Program-made: the position numbers and the translations under genes
Shown here: in pieces, positions 36,666 through 47,476 of the stretch
Layout of the letters: the number at the start of each line of letters is the position of its first letter
Numbering within the stretch: the stretch's first letter is position 1
The notes under the pieces: model-generated
The model's database searches: none
The model's input: only the letters and a program-made list of their open reading frames with translations
Told to the model about the DNA's origin: nothing
Source of the DNA: Melieria omissa
Lineage: Eukaryota; Arthropoda; Insecta; Diptera; Ulidiidae
Assembly (NCBI GenBank): GCA_963971225.1
Contig: OZ020267.1
Span: 108,587,892-108,651,891, forward strand
Reading direction: 5' to 3'
DNA length: 64,000 nt

Positions 36666-37799
36666 GTGAGAAGCAAAATTTATTGCGTTTTATGTTTTAT
36701 GTTAAAAATATTAATCGATTGTTGCTTTCGTTTCGTGGCAGGAAATTATGGATGTGGAGCATCTGTGGCAATATAACGAGGCCGAGCTGGCGCGTCTCAA
36801 TCAACCCATCTCCCAATCGTCTTCTTCCTCTTCCACCGCCTCGTCTGGCTCGTCGGGCAGTGCGGCCACATCCACCGCCAATCAAATGACTAATCCACTG
36901 CTGGCCAGTGCTGGTCTCTCCTCGAACGGCGAGAACGCCAATCCCGATCTGATTGCGCATCTGTGCAATGTGGCCGATCACAGGCTCTACAAGATTGTCA
37001 AATGGTGCAAGAGTCTGCCGCTCTTCAAGAACATTTCGGTGAGCCATTGGAATCTGTGTGATTGTATTGTTGGAATTTGAAAAATAATTGTTTTGATTTA
37101 CAGATCGACGACCAGATTTGCTTGCTCATCAATTCGTGGTGTGAACTTTTGCTCTTCTCGTGTTGCTATCGCTCCATCGATACACCGGGTGAGATTAAAA
37201 TGTCACAAGGCAAGAAGATCACTTTGACGCAGGCCAAATCAAGTGGACTACAGGTGCGCAGCTCAAACAAAAGTGTTGTGGAAACACACATCTAACAATA
37301 ACAATAATTTCAGGCCTGCATTGAACGAATGCTGAACCTGACCGACAACTTGAGACGTTTGCGCGTCGATCGCTATGAATACGTTGCCATGAAAGTGATT
37401 GTGCTGCTGCAATCTGGTATGTTTTTATGCTTTTGTCGCTTGCGCTGTGTGTTTACTCAAAATTAATTGCAACTTGTTCTCGAAATATATTGCAGACACC
37501 TCAGAGCTGCAGGAACCGGTGAAGGTGCGCGAATGCCAAGAGAAGGCGCTGCAAAGCTTGCAAGCCTACACTCTCGCCCACTATCCCAACATACCGTCCA
37601 AGTTCGGCGAACTGCTGCTGCGCATACCGGACTTGCAAAAGACTTGTCAGGTAAAACAGCAATTGCGGACATTTATCTTGCATATATATTTGACAATGCT
37701 TTCGCTTGCTTGCAGCTGGGCAAAGAAATGCTCACCATAAAGTCACGCGACGGCGGTGATTTTAATTTGCTGATGGAATTGCTGCGCGGAGAACATTGA
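34773..37799 (+). CDS. Hr39: Nuclear receptor Hr39 (Ftz-F1-beta, NR5B), six coding exons
   Basis: The coding sequence joins 34773-36665, 36742-37038, 37104-37253, 37314-37416, 37496-37650 and 37716-37799. All introns have GT-AG ends and the frame stays open, giving 893 residues. The product is a nuclear transcription factor of the NR5 (SF-1/LRH-1/Ftz-F1) family that binds extended AGGTCA half-sites as a monomer. In Drosophila, Hr39 acts in female reproductive gland development and ecdysone-linked gene control. The Ser/Ala-rich N-terminal domain carries a conserved Ser/Pro/His/Tyr-rich block. The C4 zinc-finger domain (445-510) starts [14 protein letters not shown] and contains the P-box region CESCKG. 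A Ftz-F1 box follows ([13 protein letters not shown]), then an 11-Gln hinge tract (558-568). The ligand-binding domain runs from about 632 to 893 and ends with the AF-2 helix [10 protein letters not shown]. The [12 protein letters not shown] and [13 protein letters not shown] motifs separate it from Ftz-F1-alpha. I chose ATG 34773 because MSSTK resembles the Drosophila N-terminus and no in-frame ATG lies between it and the stop at 34635. Confidence 0.96.
36105..36383 (+). other. Hr39: Hr39 DNA-binding domain plus Ftz-F1 box
   Basis: Eight zinc-ligand cysteines are present in two C4 fingers (from C445). The P-box region CESCKG is intact, followed by the NR5-specific extension [18 protein letters not shown], which contacts bases 5' of the AGGTCA core. 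The sequence is nearly identical to the Drosophila Hr39 domain as I recall it. One difference is Pro at residue 488 (GGPCPVS), where I remember Gln. Confidence 0.9.
36444..36476 (+). repeat. Hr39: Polyglutamine tract in Hr39 hinge
   Basis: Eleven consecutive CAA/CAG codons (residues 558-568) follow an Ala-rich run in the hinge between the DNA-binding and ligand-binding domains. The mixed codons suggest the tract is fairly stable. Its length probably varies between species. Confidence 0.9.
36742..37038 (+). CDS. Hr39: Hr39 coding exon: start of ligand-binding domain
   Basis: This exon has 99 codons and is phase 0 at both ends. It begins [11 protein letters not shown], passes through a Ser-rich insert ([17 protein letters not shown]), and continues into the conserved [20 protein letters not shown] helix region. 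The acceptor is GTGGCAG and the donor is TCG|GTGAGC. Confidence 0.95.
37104..37253 (+). CDS. Hr39: Hr39 coding exon: ligand-binding domain helix 3-5 signature
   Basis: This exon has 50 codons in phase 0 and begins [20 protein letters not shown], the nuclear receptor signature region. The acceptor is TTGATTTACAG and the donor is CAG|GTGCGC. The flanking introns are 65 and 60 bp. Confidence 0.95.
37314..37416 (+). CDS. Hr39: Hr39 coding exon: mid ligand-binding domain
   Basis: This exon starts [20 protein letters not shown] after the acceptor AATTTCAG. It ends one base into a codon (phase 1) at CTG|GTATGT, and the split codon gives Asp when joined to the next exon. Confidence 0.94.
37496..37650 (+). 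CDS. Hr39: Hr39 coding exon: helices 8-10 region
   Basis: This exon follows the acceptor TATATTGCAG. It encodes [20 protein letters not shown], then [18 protein letters not shown]. It restores frame and ends in phase 0 at CAG|GTAAAA. The next intron is 65 bp. Confidence 0.95.
37716..37799 (+). CDS. Hr39: Hr39 last coding exon with AF-2 helix and stop
   Basis: The acceptor is GCTTGCTTGCAG. The exon encodes [20 protein letters not shown] and ends ELLRGEH, then TGA at 37797-37799. The LLMELL motif is the C-terminal activation helix that recruits coactivators in NR5 receptors. The 3' UTR continues without interruption. Confidence 0.95.
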   Translation: MGKEMLTIKSRDGGDFNLLMELLRGEH

Positions 37800-39300
37800 C
37801 AAATGTTGTATACAATCACGACAGCAGAAGAAATGGGCGCGCTATATGACAAGGTGCTGTTCGATGCTCAGCAGCAGCAGCATGTCGGTCCCAGGTGGCT
37901 GCAATTCGTCGGCGCATTTGGTTGTGCTCGAGCAGCGGACAGCACACTAGAGCGTTGGAGTAGAACTTCAACCAGAAATGTATAGTAGAATGTATGTTAA
38001 GAGCGAACACTGCCAACAACAAAACGGATGTTCCTGTGCTGTTTGCTTTGTTCACTCCATTGCACCGTTTGGCGCAATGTCGCTCTGTACACAATGTCGA
38101 GCGGAAACTAAGAAAAGGCAAAGCTTACAATTGATACATTGTATTGCAAACGCATAAACAAAAACAAAATATATGAATTACACGTACAATTTATAAATTG
38201 TATTTAAGCATTAAGTAAAGGAATGATACAGAAAAGAATAGAAAACAAAAGAACATTTTAGTATTTTTAAGTATAAGTTTATAGTTGAGAAAACATGTGC
38301 CTAAAGTGAAGAACATAAAAAACTGATAATAGTAAAATACAATTTAAGAAATTTTGTAGAGTATTACAAAAACAAACAAACAAACCAACATCAACATAAA
38401 CATAAACCCACAGATATATAATGCAGTTAGGAATGTAGAACGTAGCAATTTGGAGGGCATTTTCCGCTGCTATGCTTTCGTACATAACAAACAACACAAA
38501 AACGAACAATTGCCAAATTTTGCTGTTTTCATGTTTATTTGTATTGAATCCAAACGTACGTACGTCTCCCTACATAACTTTACGCAATGAAATATTGAAC
38601 ATTTTACAGAAATTATTAGACTTGATTTTGGCTAACCGAAAAAGCACAAATTATTCTATATGCAAAATGTAAAATTAGAGATTGTCTTGAAACGTGCACA
38701 GAACATAAACACACAAAATTTGAAAAATCATAAGACTAATTGTAGTAATTAAAGAAAGGAATGAACAAAAGTCAAGTGATGCAAAGCAATTTTGCCCAGC
38801 GGAATGTTTAAATTTTAAAGCAGAAGTTTTAGTAGATTTAATGCTAAAACAAAATTCAACATTTAGTTGCATAAAGCAGTCAACATGTGACGGGGTGGCA
38901 AAAAGCGCAGCAAACAGACGAAGGCAGCTTGAAAACAGTGACAGCCAACGCATTTGTTTTCCAATAGGTTTTTTAATTGCGTTAATATGGCAAAAATTGT
39001 TCATTCTCCCCTATAAATCATTTTCCAACGTGTAGTATTCAATGGGAAATGCAAGAAAGTGCAGCATAGTATTTAGTAGTAGTGCAATGTTATTTTTTGT
39101 TTTTGTTCGAATGCAGCGTAGTCGTTGTGGTGGAGTAGGTGACAGTGTGCAGTACAGACTGTTGACGTCATTCAAGTGTTGAAACAAATGCACAGTTTTC
39201 TGCTACTCACAACTCACTCATTACTCACCACTGTACGTCTGAAAGCGACCAGTGATTTATTTGTCTTAGCGCAAAAAATAAATTGAAATTTGCAAGTGAA
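37800..39300 (+). other. Hr39: Hr39 3' UTR (probable extent)
   Basis: This AT-rich, non-coding stretch follows the Hr39 stop directly. It lacks AATAAA until 39277; an ATTAAA variant lies at 38748. A T/GT-rich stretch from about 39312 fits a cleavage region after 39277. Later AATAAA hexamers (39896, 40242) could give longer isoforms. The true end needs transcript data. Confidence 0.55.
39277..39282 (+). terminator. Candidate Hr39 polyadenylation signal AATAAA
   Basis: This is the first canonical hexamer after the Hr39 stop. A TTTTGTTTTTTTGAATTTTG tract begins about 35 bases downstream. Confidence 0.45.
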
Positions 39301-40241
39301 ACCCATTTATAGTTTTGTTTTTTTGAATTTTGTATTGAACACATTTATATGATTTAAGTGCTTATGTTAAGTGATTTTAAATTGTTGATTAAGTTTATTT
39401 TGATAGCGTAAAAAGAACGTGTAAAATCCTGCAACAGGATTAAAAACATTTGCTCCACAAGCCCACCTTCCCATACGAAACACATAAATAATTCACCAAC
39501 CAATCAAAAAAATTGCCAACAAAGTTGCCTTTCTCCCCTCCCCACCCTTCCTAACATACGGCTCCTACCCGACCGTTGTTGTTGCTGCAACAACAATCCA
39601 ATGTTTGCTCGGTCAATTTCATCGAATTCCATTAAAATTAATAATTATTTCATAATTTATAGCTAATATTTTTTAATGGATTAGTTTTTTAATGAAATAG
39701 CTGAAATTGCTTTAAACTGCGATGGTAAAATTTATTGAAAAACACTTTAAACACAATCAAAAGTAGTTGTAAGTTTTCTATTAAAAGTGAAGTGAAACTT
39801 TGTGTCAGCGCTTTGACTTTGTTAAAGTGCATTAATTTTCTTTTTATTTTTTTTTAATTTTTGTTTGAGCTTCTCACTCTTAATTTCTTTAAGTTAATAA
39901 ACAATTTTCATTTTTGAATTAAGTTTCGGCCGATTTGAGTTGACTTGTTTCTTTAGTTCTGATTAAAAACATATTTTATATAAATATATATTTTTTTGTA
40001 TTAGTTTATAGCTATTTATACGTATACATATATACATATATAATTTGTAAAATTGTATTATTTACTTAAAAAAGAAAACGATTTATACTTATATACAAAC
40101 TTATTTTTTTTATACATACCGCTCTAAGTTGACCCAATATAAACAACATTTTAAAAACACTGCAAGACAAAAACAAACAAACAAAAAAGTATGAAAACAA
40201 TAGAACATTTTTTTTTATAATTTTTTACTTTTACTAATTGA

Positions 40242-40247
40242 AATAAA
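40242..40247 (+). terminator. Alternative polyadenylation signal AATAAA
   Basis: This hexamer lies at the edge of a very AT-rich block about 2.4 kb after the stop. It could terminate a longer Hr39 isoform. Chance occurrence is likely in such AT-rich DNA. Confidence 0.2.
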
Positions 40248-40689
40248 AATGTCAATGCAATATTTTAATTTTAAATTAAAAATGTAAAAGAAGAAACATT
40301 TATGTGCGTTGTGTTTGATTTTGAGTTAGTAAATACTTTCGTTTTAAAGGGTTGAGTGCTGGCAATGCTTATTGAAACTGAAAGAGGTTGAATGTTTATT
40401 TGAATACTATGTCAGTTTTTCCTTATGCTGATAGTCTCATGTTGCTTTGAAAAATCGCATAAAACAAAGACATAAATACATACTAGAAGTTAGTGTTAGT
40501 GAAGAATTGTGGCAAATGTTTAAGTGAATGTGAAAATTGCGTGCCTTTCTCTTGAAATGTAAGCAAATTTACTTTAGAAAGCATTGACAAAATCACTACT
40601 GACACTGTTCGCGCTGTGCGGCTTGAGAGATGTTAAAAGGTTTTACTTTATGGAATGTGAGTGGTGTTGGGAATTTATTGATTGATTAA

Positions 40690-41690
40690 TTTTTTAAATA
40701 TCATTTAAATATGTTTTTTGTTTAAAATTTGGTTGAACTCAGATGAAAGTTGCGACTTGTGGTTCCTGAGTGCATGTGAGATAAATAGATTGGACAACAA
40801 ACTGATATGAGCTTCAAAAGTATTGATGTCAATGAAATGAAAATTGATGCACAATTTGAACGACAAATGGTTCTGAGTGGCGTAGCCCAATAGTTGTTGG
40901 AATGGTTCGATACATGGCAAATGGATACAGGAACGAACCAGCTTGATTAATAATCACATGTTGAGATCTATAAGTGGCTTAAAGAAGGGTCCCTTACTGT
41001 TTCTGTAAAACATTAAATATGTGTTAAAGCCAAAAGAGATGGTTGAATGAACAGGCAAACTATACAAAAGACGAAGAAATTGATTGGAACAACAGAAGCA
41101 TGGCTGAATCAATCAATGGTTCTGAGTGTTGCAACCAAAAAGATCTCTGAATAGGTGGATAGATGCCGAATTGATGCACCGATGAATGAATATGACAACT
41201 GACTGAGTGCTGAGATCTATTATGAGGTTGAAGGCAAATACTGTAAAGTATCTATTGAACATGGAATATTTGCCATAGCCAAACGGTAGATCAAACGAGA
41301 GAAGGTCCAATGAAAGGACGAATCAGAACCAGAACAGAAAAGAACAACAGAGTCATTGCTGAATCAGTCATTGATTCGAAGTGTCGTTAACCAATAGATG
41401 TGTGGATGAGCACAGAGAACGTGAAAAGATACATGAACGGATGAACAATACAACTGATCGCATGCTGAAATCTATTGTGGACTTAAGACTGATCCCTTTT
41501 TGTATCCAAATGGCAGGTAAACCGATAGAAGATTGAATGAACAGTCGAACCACAGATAACTCATCACAACTCATATGATGAGTTATCTGTGGTTCACAAC
41601 TCATATGATGAGTTATCTTTGGTCGAACTATACAACAGACCCAAGTACAGAATGGAACAACAGACGAAATGCTGAATCCAAATACAAAAT
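40690..41690. repeat. Degenerate tandem array, about 250-bp unit
   Basis: TGGTTCTGAGTG-like blocks recur near 40868, 41117 and 41372, each followed by a CCAA-AGATCT/ATAGATG segment, a GGTGGATAGATG-like segment and CTGAGATCTAT. Copies are strongly diverged. Confidence 0.6.
41547..41595. repeat. Perfect 19-bp stem inverted repeat
   Basis: GAACCACAGATAACTCATC pairs perfectly with GATGAGTTATCTGTGGTTC across an 11-base loop. A direct duplicate of the loop and right arm follows (to about 41624). It is far better conserved than the decayed array around it. Confidence 0.8.
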
Positions 41691-43417
41691 TATATATTTT
41701 GTTGTGAATCCTTCTTCTAGTTAAATCTAAAATTTTATAATTTAATAATAATTTTTTTTTAATAATTTTTTCAAATTTATATATTAATTTTTAGAAGTTT
41801 ATTCTGGTTTGATTTAAACAATTATAAACTGATGCTTCTACTACTTTCTACCAAAAACCATCCCCAAGCAATCAAAGCGCCAAATACTGAAGATTGCAAA
41901 CTAAATGCAGCCTGAAGTAGAGAAGAATATTTTGAATGTACATAAACCAATCAATTCTATTATAATGCTTATAGCTAAACTATCGCAATGGACTTTTAAA
42001 GCATTTATTTAAAGATAAGCAAACATAATCAACGTTTTTGCGCAGAATTAATAACATAATTTCCATCTTTCTGACAATTGAACTATTTGGTCAGCGCTAA
42101 CCATAAAACGTTGAAAGCAAATTGGAAAATATCTAAATCACATTTTTATGTTAGCAAAATATTTGATAAGCAGATTTTTCACTTTGATTCAATTTTTGCC
42201 TCTATTGAATTTTTGAACACTAACACAGACTGAACGCATACAACCACACAAATTCATTAAAAATTCATTCCCCCGCTCATTGATTCAACACATAATCTCC
42301 CGTTTTTCAAACAACAATAAACTGAAGATCAATGCAGTTCACAAAAGATAAGCCACCGCCTGAAAGTGTGCAATACATAAACTTTCTTATAGCCAAATTT
42401 TACTGATCCAACCGAGGCAGCAGTAAGGCAGAGCGTGGCACAGTTTTAGAATTACAGTTTTGGAAGACAAACTTTTGACAACAACAAAAAATAAAAATAT
42501 TTAAACTTTTGAAAAGAATCTTTTGAACTTTACACAGAATTTTCTACATTTTACATGTAACATTTGCAACATTTGTACGAGTACTTTCAAATTAGTATCG
42601 AGTAATGACTGAACGGAAAAGCAAACAAAAATGCAAAACTTGACCACTAAACAATTTTTAAAAGATTATAAACAACAACAAAACATAGACCAATCAACTT
42701 ACTTGTATGCTAAACTAAACGAAACTTAGTCAAAATTTCAACATATTGCACAGCACATATTTAGTATTGCAAGAAAGTAAAAAAAGTATTCGACATAAAG
42801 AAAGTAAGCACACAAAAAATCAACTTCTATTTTGTGATACATTTACAAAAGCATTACTAATCAACTACTTACAATGGGAAAACCAAAACAAACACGAGAA
42901 ATCAGTAGAAAAAACCACTGAAGAAACCAAAATCTTTACAATACTGCAGTCATGTATGTGTGTAAGTATGAGCGTAGAAATTACATCAGTCGTCGGTCTA
43001 ATTTAGTGAAATGGTGTTTTTTGTGTTATGCAGTCGTATGTATTGTAAAAAAAACAACAACAAAGTTATTTTTGTCGTGTGTAGTTTAAGTTTAAGTTAA
43101 AGTAAAATAAAATAAATAAATTTTATACTTTACCATCAGATGTGGAAGAGAGTGTTTCAAACGGCTGCTGAAAGGGGTTGAGAAGTTTTTTTTAAAACTG
43201 GTTTAGAACTGGAAGAGGTTAAGTTGGAATTATTAATAAAGAATTTTGTATATTTATAATTGTTCTAATTTTATTATTTTAGATTATTTTATTATTCATT
43301 TTATTTTGTTTTAATAATAAATTATTAAAAATAAAAAACAAAAATTATTGCATAAAACATATGTTATTAAAAACTAAAGAAATTGTAAAAAAAAAATAAA
43401 TAATTTTTTTTTAAATA

Positions 43418-43655
43418 CAGTGGTGTCTGGATATAGTGAACTAATTATTGCAAGGCCTGTTCACTGTATTAAGGTTGTTCACTATATCAAGGTTAACATT
43501 TTTGGTCAAAAACTCGTTTATTTGCTCAAAATACACTTTTCTATTTTTGCTTGAAAATTTTTTTCTATATTTAAAGGCTCGATGGAAAAATTTGAGTGTT
43601 CACAATATCGAGGTGTTCACTATATAGGGGGGTTCACTATATCCAGACACGACTG
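43418..43655 (-). mobile_element. TATAGTGAAC MITE, copy 4 (238 bp)
   Basis: It is in reverse orientation with TA flanks, starts CAGTGGTGTCTGGATATAG and ends CCAGACACGACTG. It is inserted at the left edge of an AT-rich tandem array. Confidence 0.9.
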
Positions 43656-43699
43656 TAGTTTAAAAAAATTGTATTTTGCTTTATGAATTACTAATTTTT

Positions 43700-45340
43700 A
43701 TGTAATTATGTATTATTTATATAAATTTTTTGATAAAAAAATTTTGTTTTTAATTATATTTTACATATTTATTTAATTCTTTACACCTCCAGCTTTATAA
43801 ATTAAAATTGTGTTATTCTTGTTATGAATATAAAAAATCAATAAAAACAATTTTTTTTTTTAATTTCATTAACAATTTTTTATTATTCTTTGTATATTAA
43901 AATGTTTATTTACTTTTAATTTTTTTTATAAATTGTTTTGTAAATAATTTTGAATTGAATAATTGTTTTCATATTAATTTAATTCTTTACAGCTCTAACT
44001 TTATAAATAAAATTTGTATTGTTCTTAATAAAAGATAGTTTTATTAGTTTTATTATTATGATTTTTTTTCAATAATTAATTTTAATAATTATTTTTTTTC
44101 AATAATTTTATAAACAATTTTTAAGTTTTTTTTTGTAAATCATAATTTGTATTTATTTTGAATTTTATATAAAAATTGTTTTATGAATAATTTTGAATTG
44201 AATAATTTTTGACATATTTATTTAATTCTTTACAGCTCCAACTTAAATTAATAAACTAAATTTTTATTGTTCTTCATAAAAGATATTTTTTATTTATGAT
44301 GAATTACTTAATATGATTTTTTCTATAATTAAATTTTAATAATTATTTTTTTTCAATAATTTTTTTACCAATTTTGTATTATTTTTTGTAAATTAAATTT
44401 TTATATATTTTTAATTTTTTATATAAATTGTTTTGTAAATAACTTTGAACTGAATAATTTTTGACATATTTATTTAATTCTTTACAGCTCCAACTTTATA
44501 AATTAAATTTGTATTGTTCTTTATAAAAGATATTTTTTATTTACTGATGAATTATTTGTATAAATTATTTTATATTTTCATAATTTTGTTTTTTAAGAAT
44601 TTGTTAGAATTTAAAAATTTTTTCCAGCCTCAACTTTATAAATTAAGTTTTTATTGGTTGTTCTTAATATAATAATGAATCAAAACAATTTACAATTTAT
44701 TTAAGAATTTGTTTCAATACTTTTATAAATATTTTTTGTCATTATTTTTTGGAAAGTTATATATTTTTCCTATTTATAAATTATTGACATAAATTGTTTT
44801 ATAAATAATTTGGTTTTCAATGATTTTTTATATATTTATTTTAATCCTTACAGCTCCAGTTAAATAAATTAAATTTTTACTGTTCTTGTTCCTAATGTAA
44901 TTATGAATAAAAATATTTTATTAATATTTCAATAATTTCATAATGTTTTTATTTATAAATTATTTATGTAAGTTGTTTTATAGATGATTTTGGTTTCAAT
45001 ATTTTTTGTTACATATTTATTCAATTCTTTATTTCTTTATTATTTTTCTTTTTTATGCTTTATATTTATTCAATACCTTACAGCAGCATCTTTAAAAATG
45101 AAATTTGTTTGTTTTTGTTTTATTTTTTTGTATTTATTTCTATATATATTTTTTTTATTTTATTTTTTATTTTATTTATTTTATTATTATTTTTTATTTT
45201 ATTAATGTTTATTATTTAATTTAATTTTTTATTTTTATATTTATATATGAATTATTTGTGTAAATGATTTTGTATTTTCATAATTTTGTTTTTAATAAGT
45301 TTTTAGATATATACTAAATTCTTTTCACCTCCTACAGTTC
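43700..45340. repeat. Very AT-rich tandem array, unit about 210-250 bp
   Basis: TTTAATTCTTTACAGCTCCA followed by [19 protein letters not shown] sequence recurs near 43770, 43980, 44220, 44470, 44630, 44840 and 45070. Each unit contains a splice-acceptor-like TTCTTTACAG. Long T runs join the units. Confidence 0.8.
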
Positions 45341-46080
45341 AATACAACCCTGTGCTATGAAAATGCATTGGTCTCTTTCGCGTTTGCGGCAAATGTCAAC
45401 AGAAATTCTCACGTGAGCACGTGACATTCTCTTATACTGCCTGAGCGCTCTCCAATTAACAGAAAGGGACAGTTATATACTCAAGAGCTATGCACATGGC
45501 ATATGTAATCATTTCATGAGTTTTAACGGTCGTTTATGCTAACAAGTTCAAAATAGATGAAAATAACTAAACTAATTTTTGGACTCAACCAAATCATTTA
45601 CAGTGGACTATATCAGATGACACCCTGTTATTCTCCCCACAAAGTCATTGGTAAATATGAAAACATTGTAGAAAGCTACATTCGCCCAGTTTTTCATTCA
45701 AAAACAGGTTATGAATGAAATAAAACTTCAAACTTATGTTTATTAGTGTAGAGTATAATTCTGTATGGTTATTTCTAACATTCTAATCACACTAAGGACT
45801 CAAACGGAGTCTATGCGAGAATTTAGAGTGAGACAGTTTAACCTAAACTAACCTGTGTTGAGTAGAAATGCATGAGAACTTGGCCCATAAATGTGATTTT
45901 TAAAGATAAAATAGCGTTTTAGGCGGATCTACAGTTTGCAATGTCAAAGCACTGTTCATGAGATGTTTTCTCAAGAATTATCAAAATCTATGAATCTGCG
46001 TAGATCATACAATTCCTTAGTCATTCTTTATTTGTATTTGTATTTTATGTTTAACTTTCTACCATCTGTGTTTGATACTC

Positions 46081-46116
46081 TTAAACTGAGTTTTCTTATT
46101 AGAAAACTCAGTTTAA
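46081..46116. repeat. Perfect 16-bp stem hairpin
   Basis: TTAAACTGAGTTTTCT and AGAAAACTCAGTTTAA flank a TATT loop. It could form a cruciform or a short RNA hairpin. It may be a fold-back scar; function unknown. Confidence 0.75.
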
Positions 46117-46689
46117 ATCACTTACAGTGATTTTCAGTACAGTGATGGCCAAAATTGCTGCCCAGTCAGCGCTCTTATTGCATTTTTCATGTCAAAATAT
46201 TGTAGCATTGTAGCAGCCCATTAGCTCACTACTAAATTTGGCATTTGCCATACTATATTCATCTCTTTTTCGAAGACATGTTGAACATAATTGAATTGAG
46301 TGCGCTGTCATATGAATTGCTTACACTGAAATGAGAAATTGCACTCTCCATTATGATATGTGACTCAATGCTTAATGAGTGACAATAAAGCAAAATAGCT
46401 TATGTGGCATTTATTCAAATTAAGGTTAAATTGAAATCAAACCATCAAATTAAATCAAATCAAATCAAATTAAATCAGTCAATCAATCAATTTAAATTTA
46501 AGGTCTGTGAAGTAAAGTTTAGAATTGAAGCGAGTCGATGGAACAAAGAGGCCAGAAAGAGAAGAGAGTGACTCGCTAATTGGGTTGAATCAAAAGCAAA
46601 GTCTCTAAGAATTTCTTTGCTAAAGCTAACACCGGGTGGCAGAGAATGGAATTCTGCAAAATCATTATTTATAATTTATATAATATTTT

Positions 46690-46815
46690 TAATTTATATC
46701 ACTTTGGCACACATACAATAAGGACAGGATCGCAGAGCATTAAAAAAGGGACTGCCGGTATGTGGCAAGATTAACTGCGGTCATTATAGCCCATTGGGAA
46801 CACGAAGCTTAAATG
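46690..46815 (+). pseudogene. Possible LINE fragment, RNase H-proximal motif
   Basis: The plus strand reads CGKINCGHYSPLGTRSLNG, similar to the TGHCPIGTHA-type motif of insect LINEs. GGCACACATACAATAAGGAC just upstream may be a second, overlapping copy of the same motif. Very short and uncertain. Confidence 0.3.
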
Positions 46816-46914
46816 GACTGTAAGAGCCTGAAATAGAAAAAAACCGCCCATCACTTTCTCTCTACCTGTGCGGCCGTTTAAAGGAGAAAGTAGAAGATAT
46901 GAGGTAAGAAAATA

Positions 46915-47259
46915 CAGTGGTGTCTTGGAATAGTGAACACCTCGATATAGTGAATACCCAAATTTTTACATGGCGTGCTATAAATATTGAACGATCAAAA
47001 AGCTCTAAATAGTGAACCAAACTTTGAAAGCATTTTCGGGTATTCCCCGAATTGGTATTTTTGCTGTTTATTGTTACAAAATCAGCTGTTTCCTGACCTT
47101 AGTGGTTATGTTTTTTGTCGGATGCGAACCGATTGTGGTTGAAAGTGCGCTTTTTATGTATATTTAAAAGTTCTTGAGCAAATAAAACGAGTTTTTGAAC
47201 TACCTCAATACTGTGAAGAGGCTTTGCAATAATTAGTTCACTATATCCAGACACGACTG
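46915..47259 (+). mobile_element. TATAGTGAAC MITE, copy 5, longer variant (345 bp)
   Basis: It keeps the family's ends and TA flanks but has about 110 extra internal bases (about 46990-47170) that the other four copies lack. It may be closer to the parent element, or it may have gained an unrelated insertion. Confidence 0.85.
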
Positions 47260-47476
47260 TATATAACAATTTTGCAGATTTGCGAATTTTACTCGCCATC
47301 ATCAACCTTCATCAAGTTAATTGAATTCCATATAAGTTCAAAACCCATGTCAAATTTTTTCAAAAATATATAAAATATTAATTAAATAATAATATATAAA
47401 AAAATGTAAATGTAGAAACAAATGTAATTCTGTGACTTTCGAACTTTTCAACAAAATATGTTCAGTATGTTGCAAC

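Larger units (their letters stand above)
39301..43417. other. Non-coding, AT-rich, downstream of Hr39
   Basis: Possible extended 3' UTR up to about 40.3 kb, then the 250-bp degenerate array, then unique AT-rich DNA. No gene seen. Confidence 0.5.
45341..46914. other. Non-coding
   Basis: It holds the hairpin at 46081, an (AAATC)-rich stretch near 46440-46480 and a possible LINE motif at 46690. No gene seen. Confidence 0.45.

Noticed and set aside
36666..36776. Read-through of the first Hr39 coding exon past 36665
   Set aside because: It departs from the receptor sequence exactly at a GTGAG donor, and the next exon resumes the conserved domain in phase.
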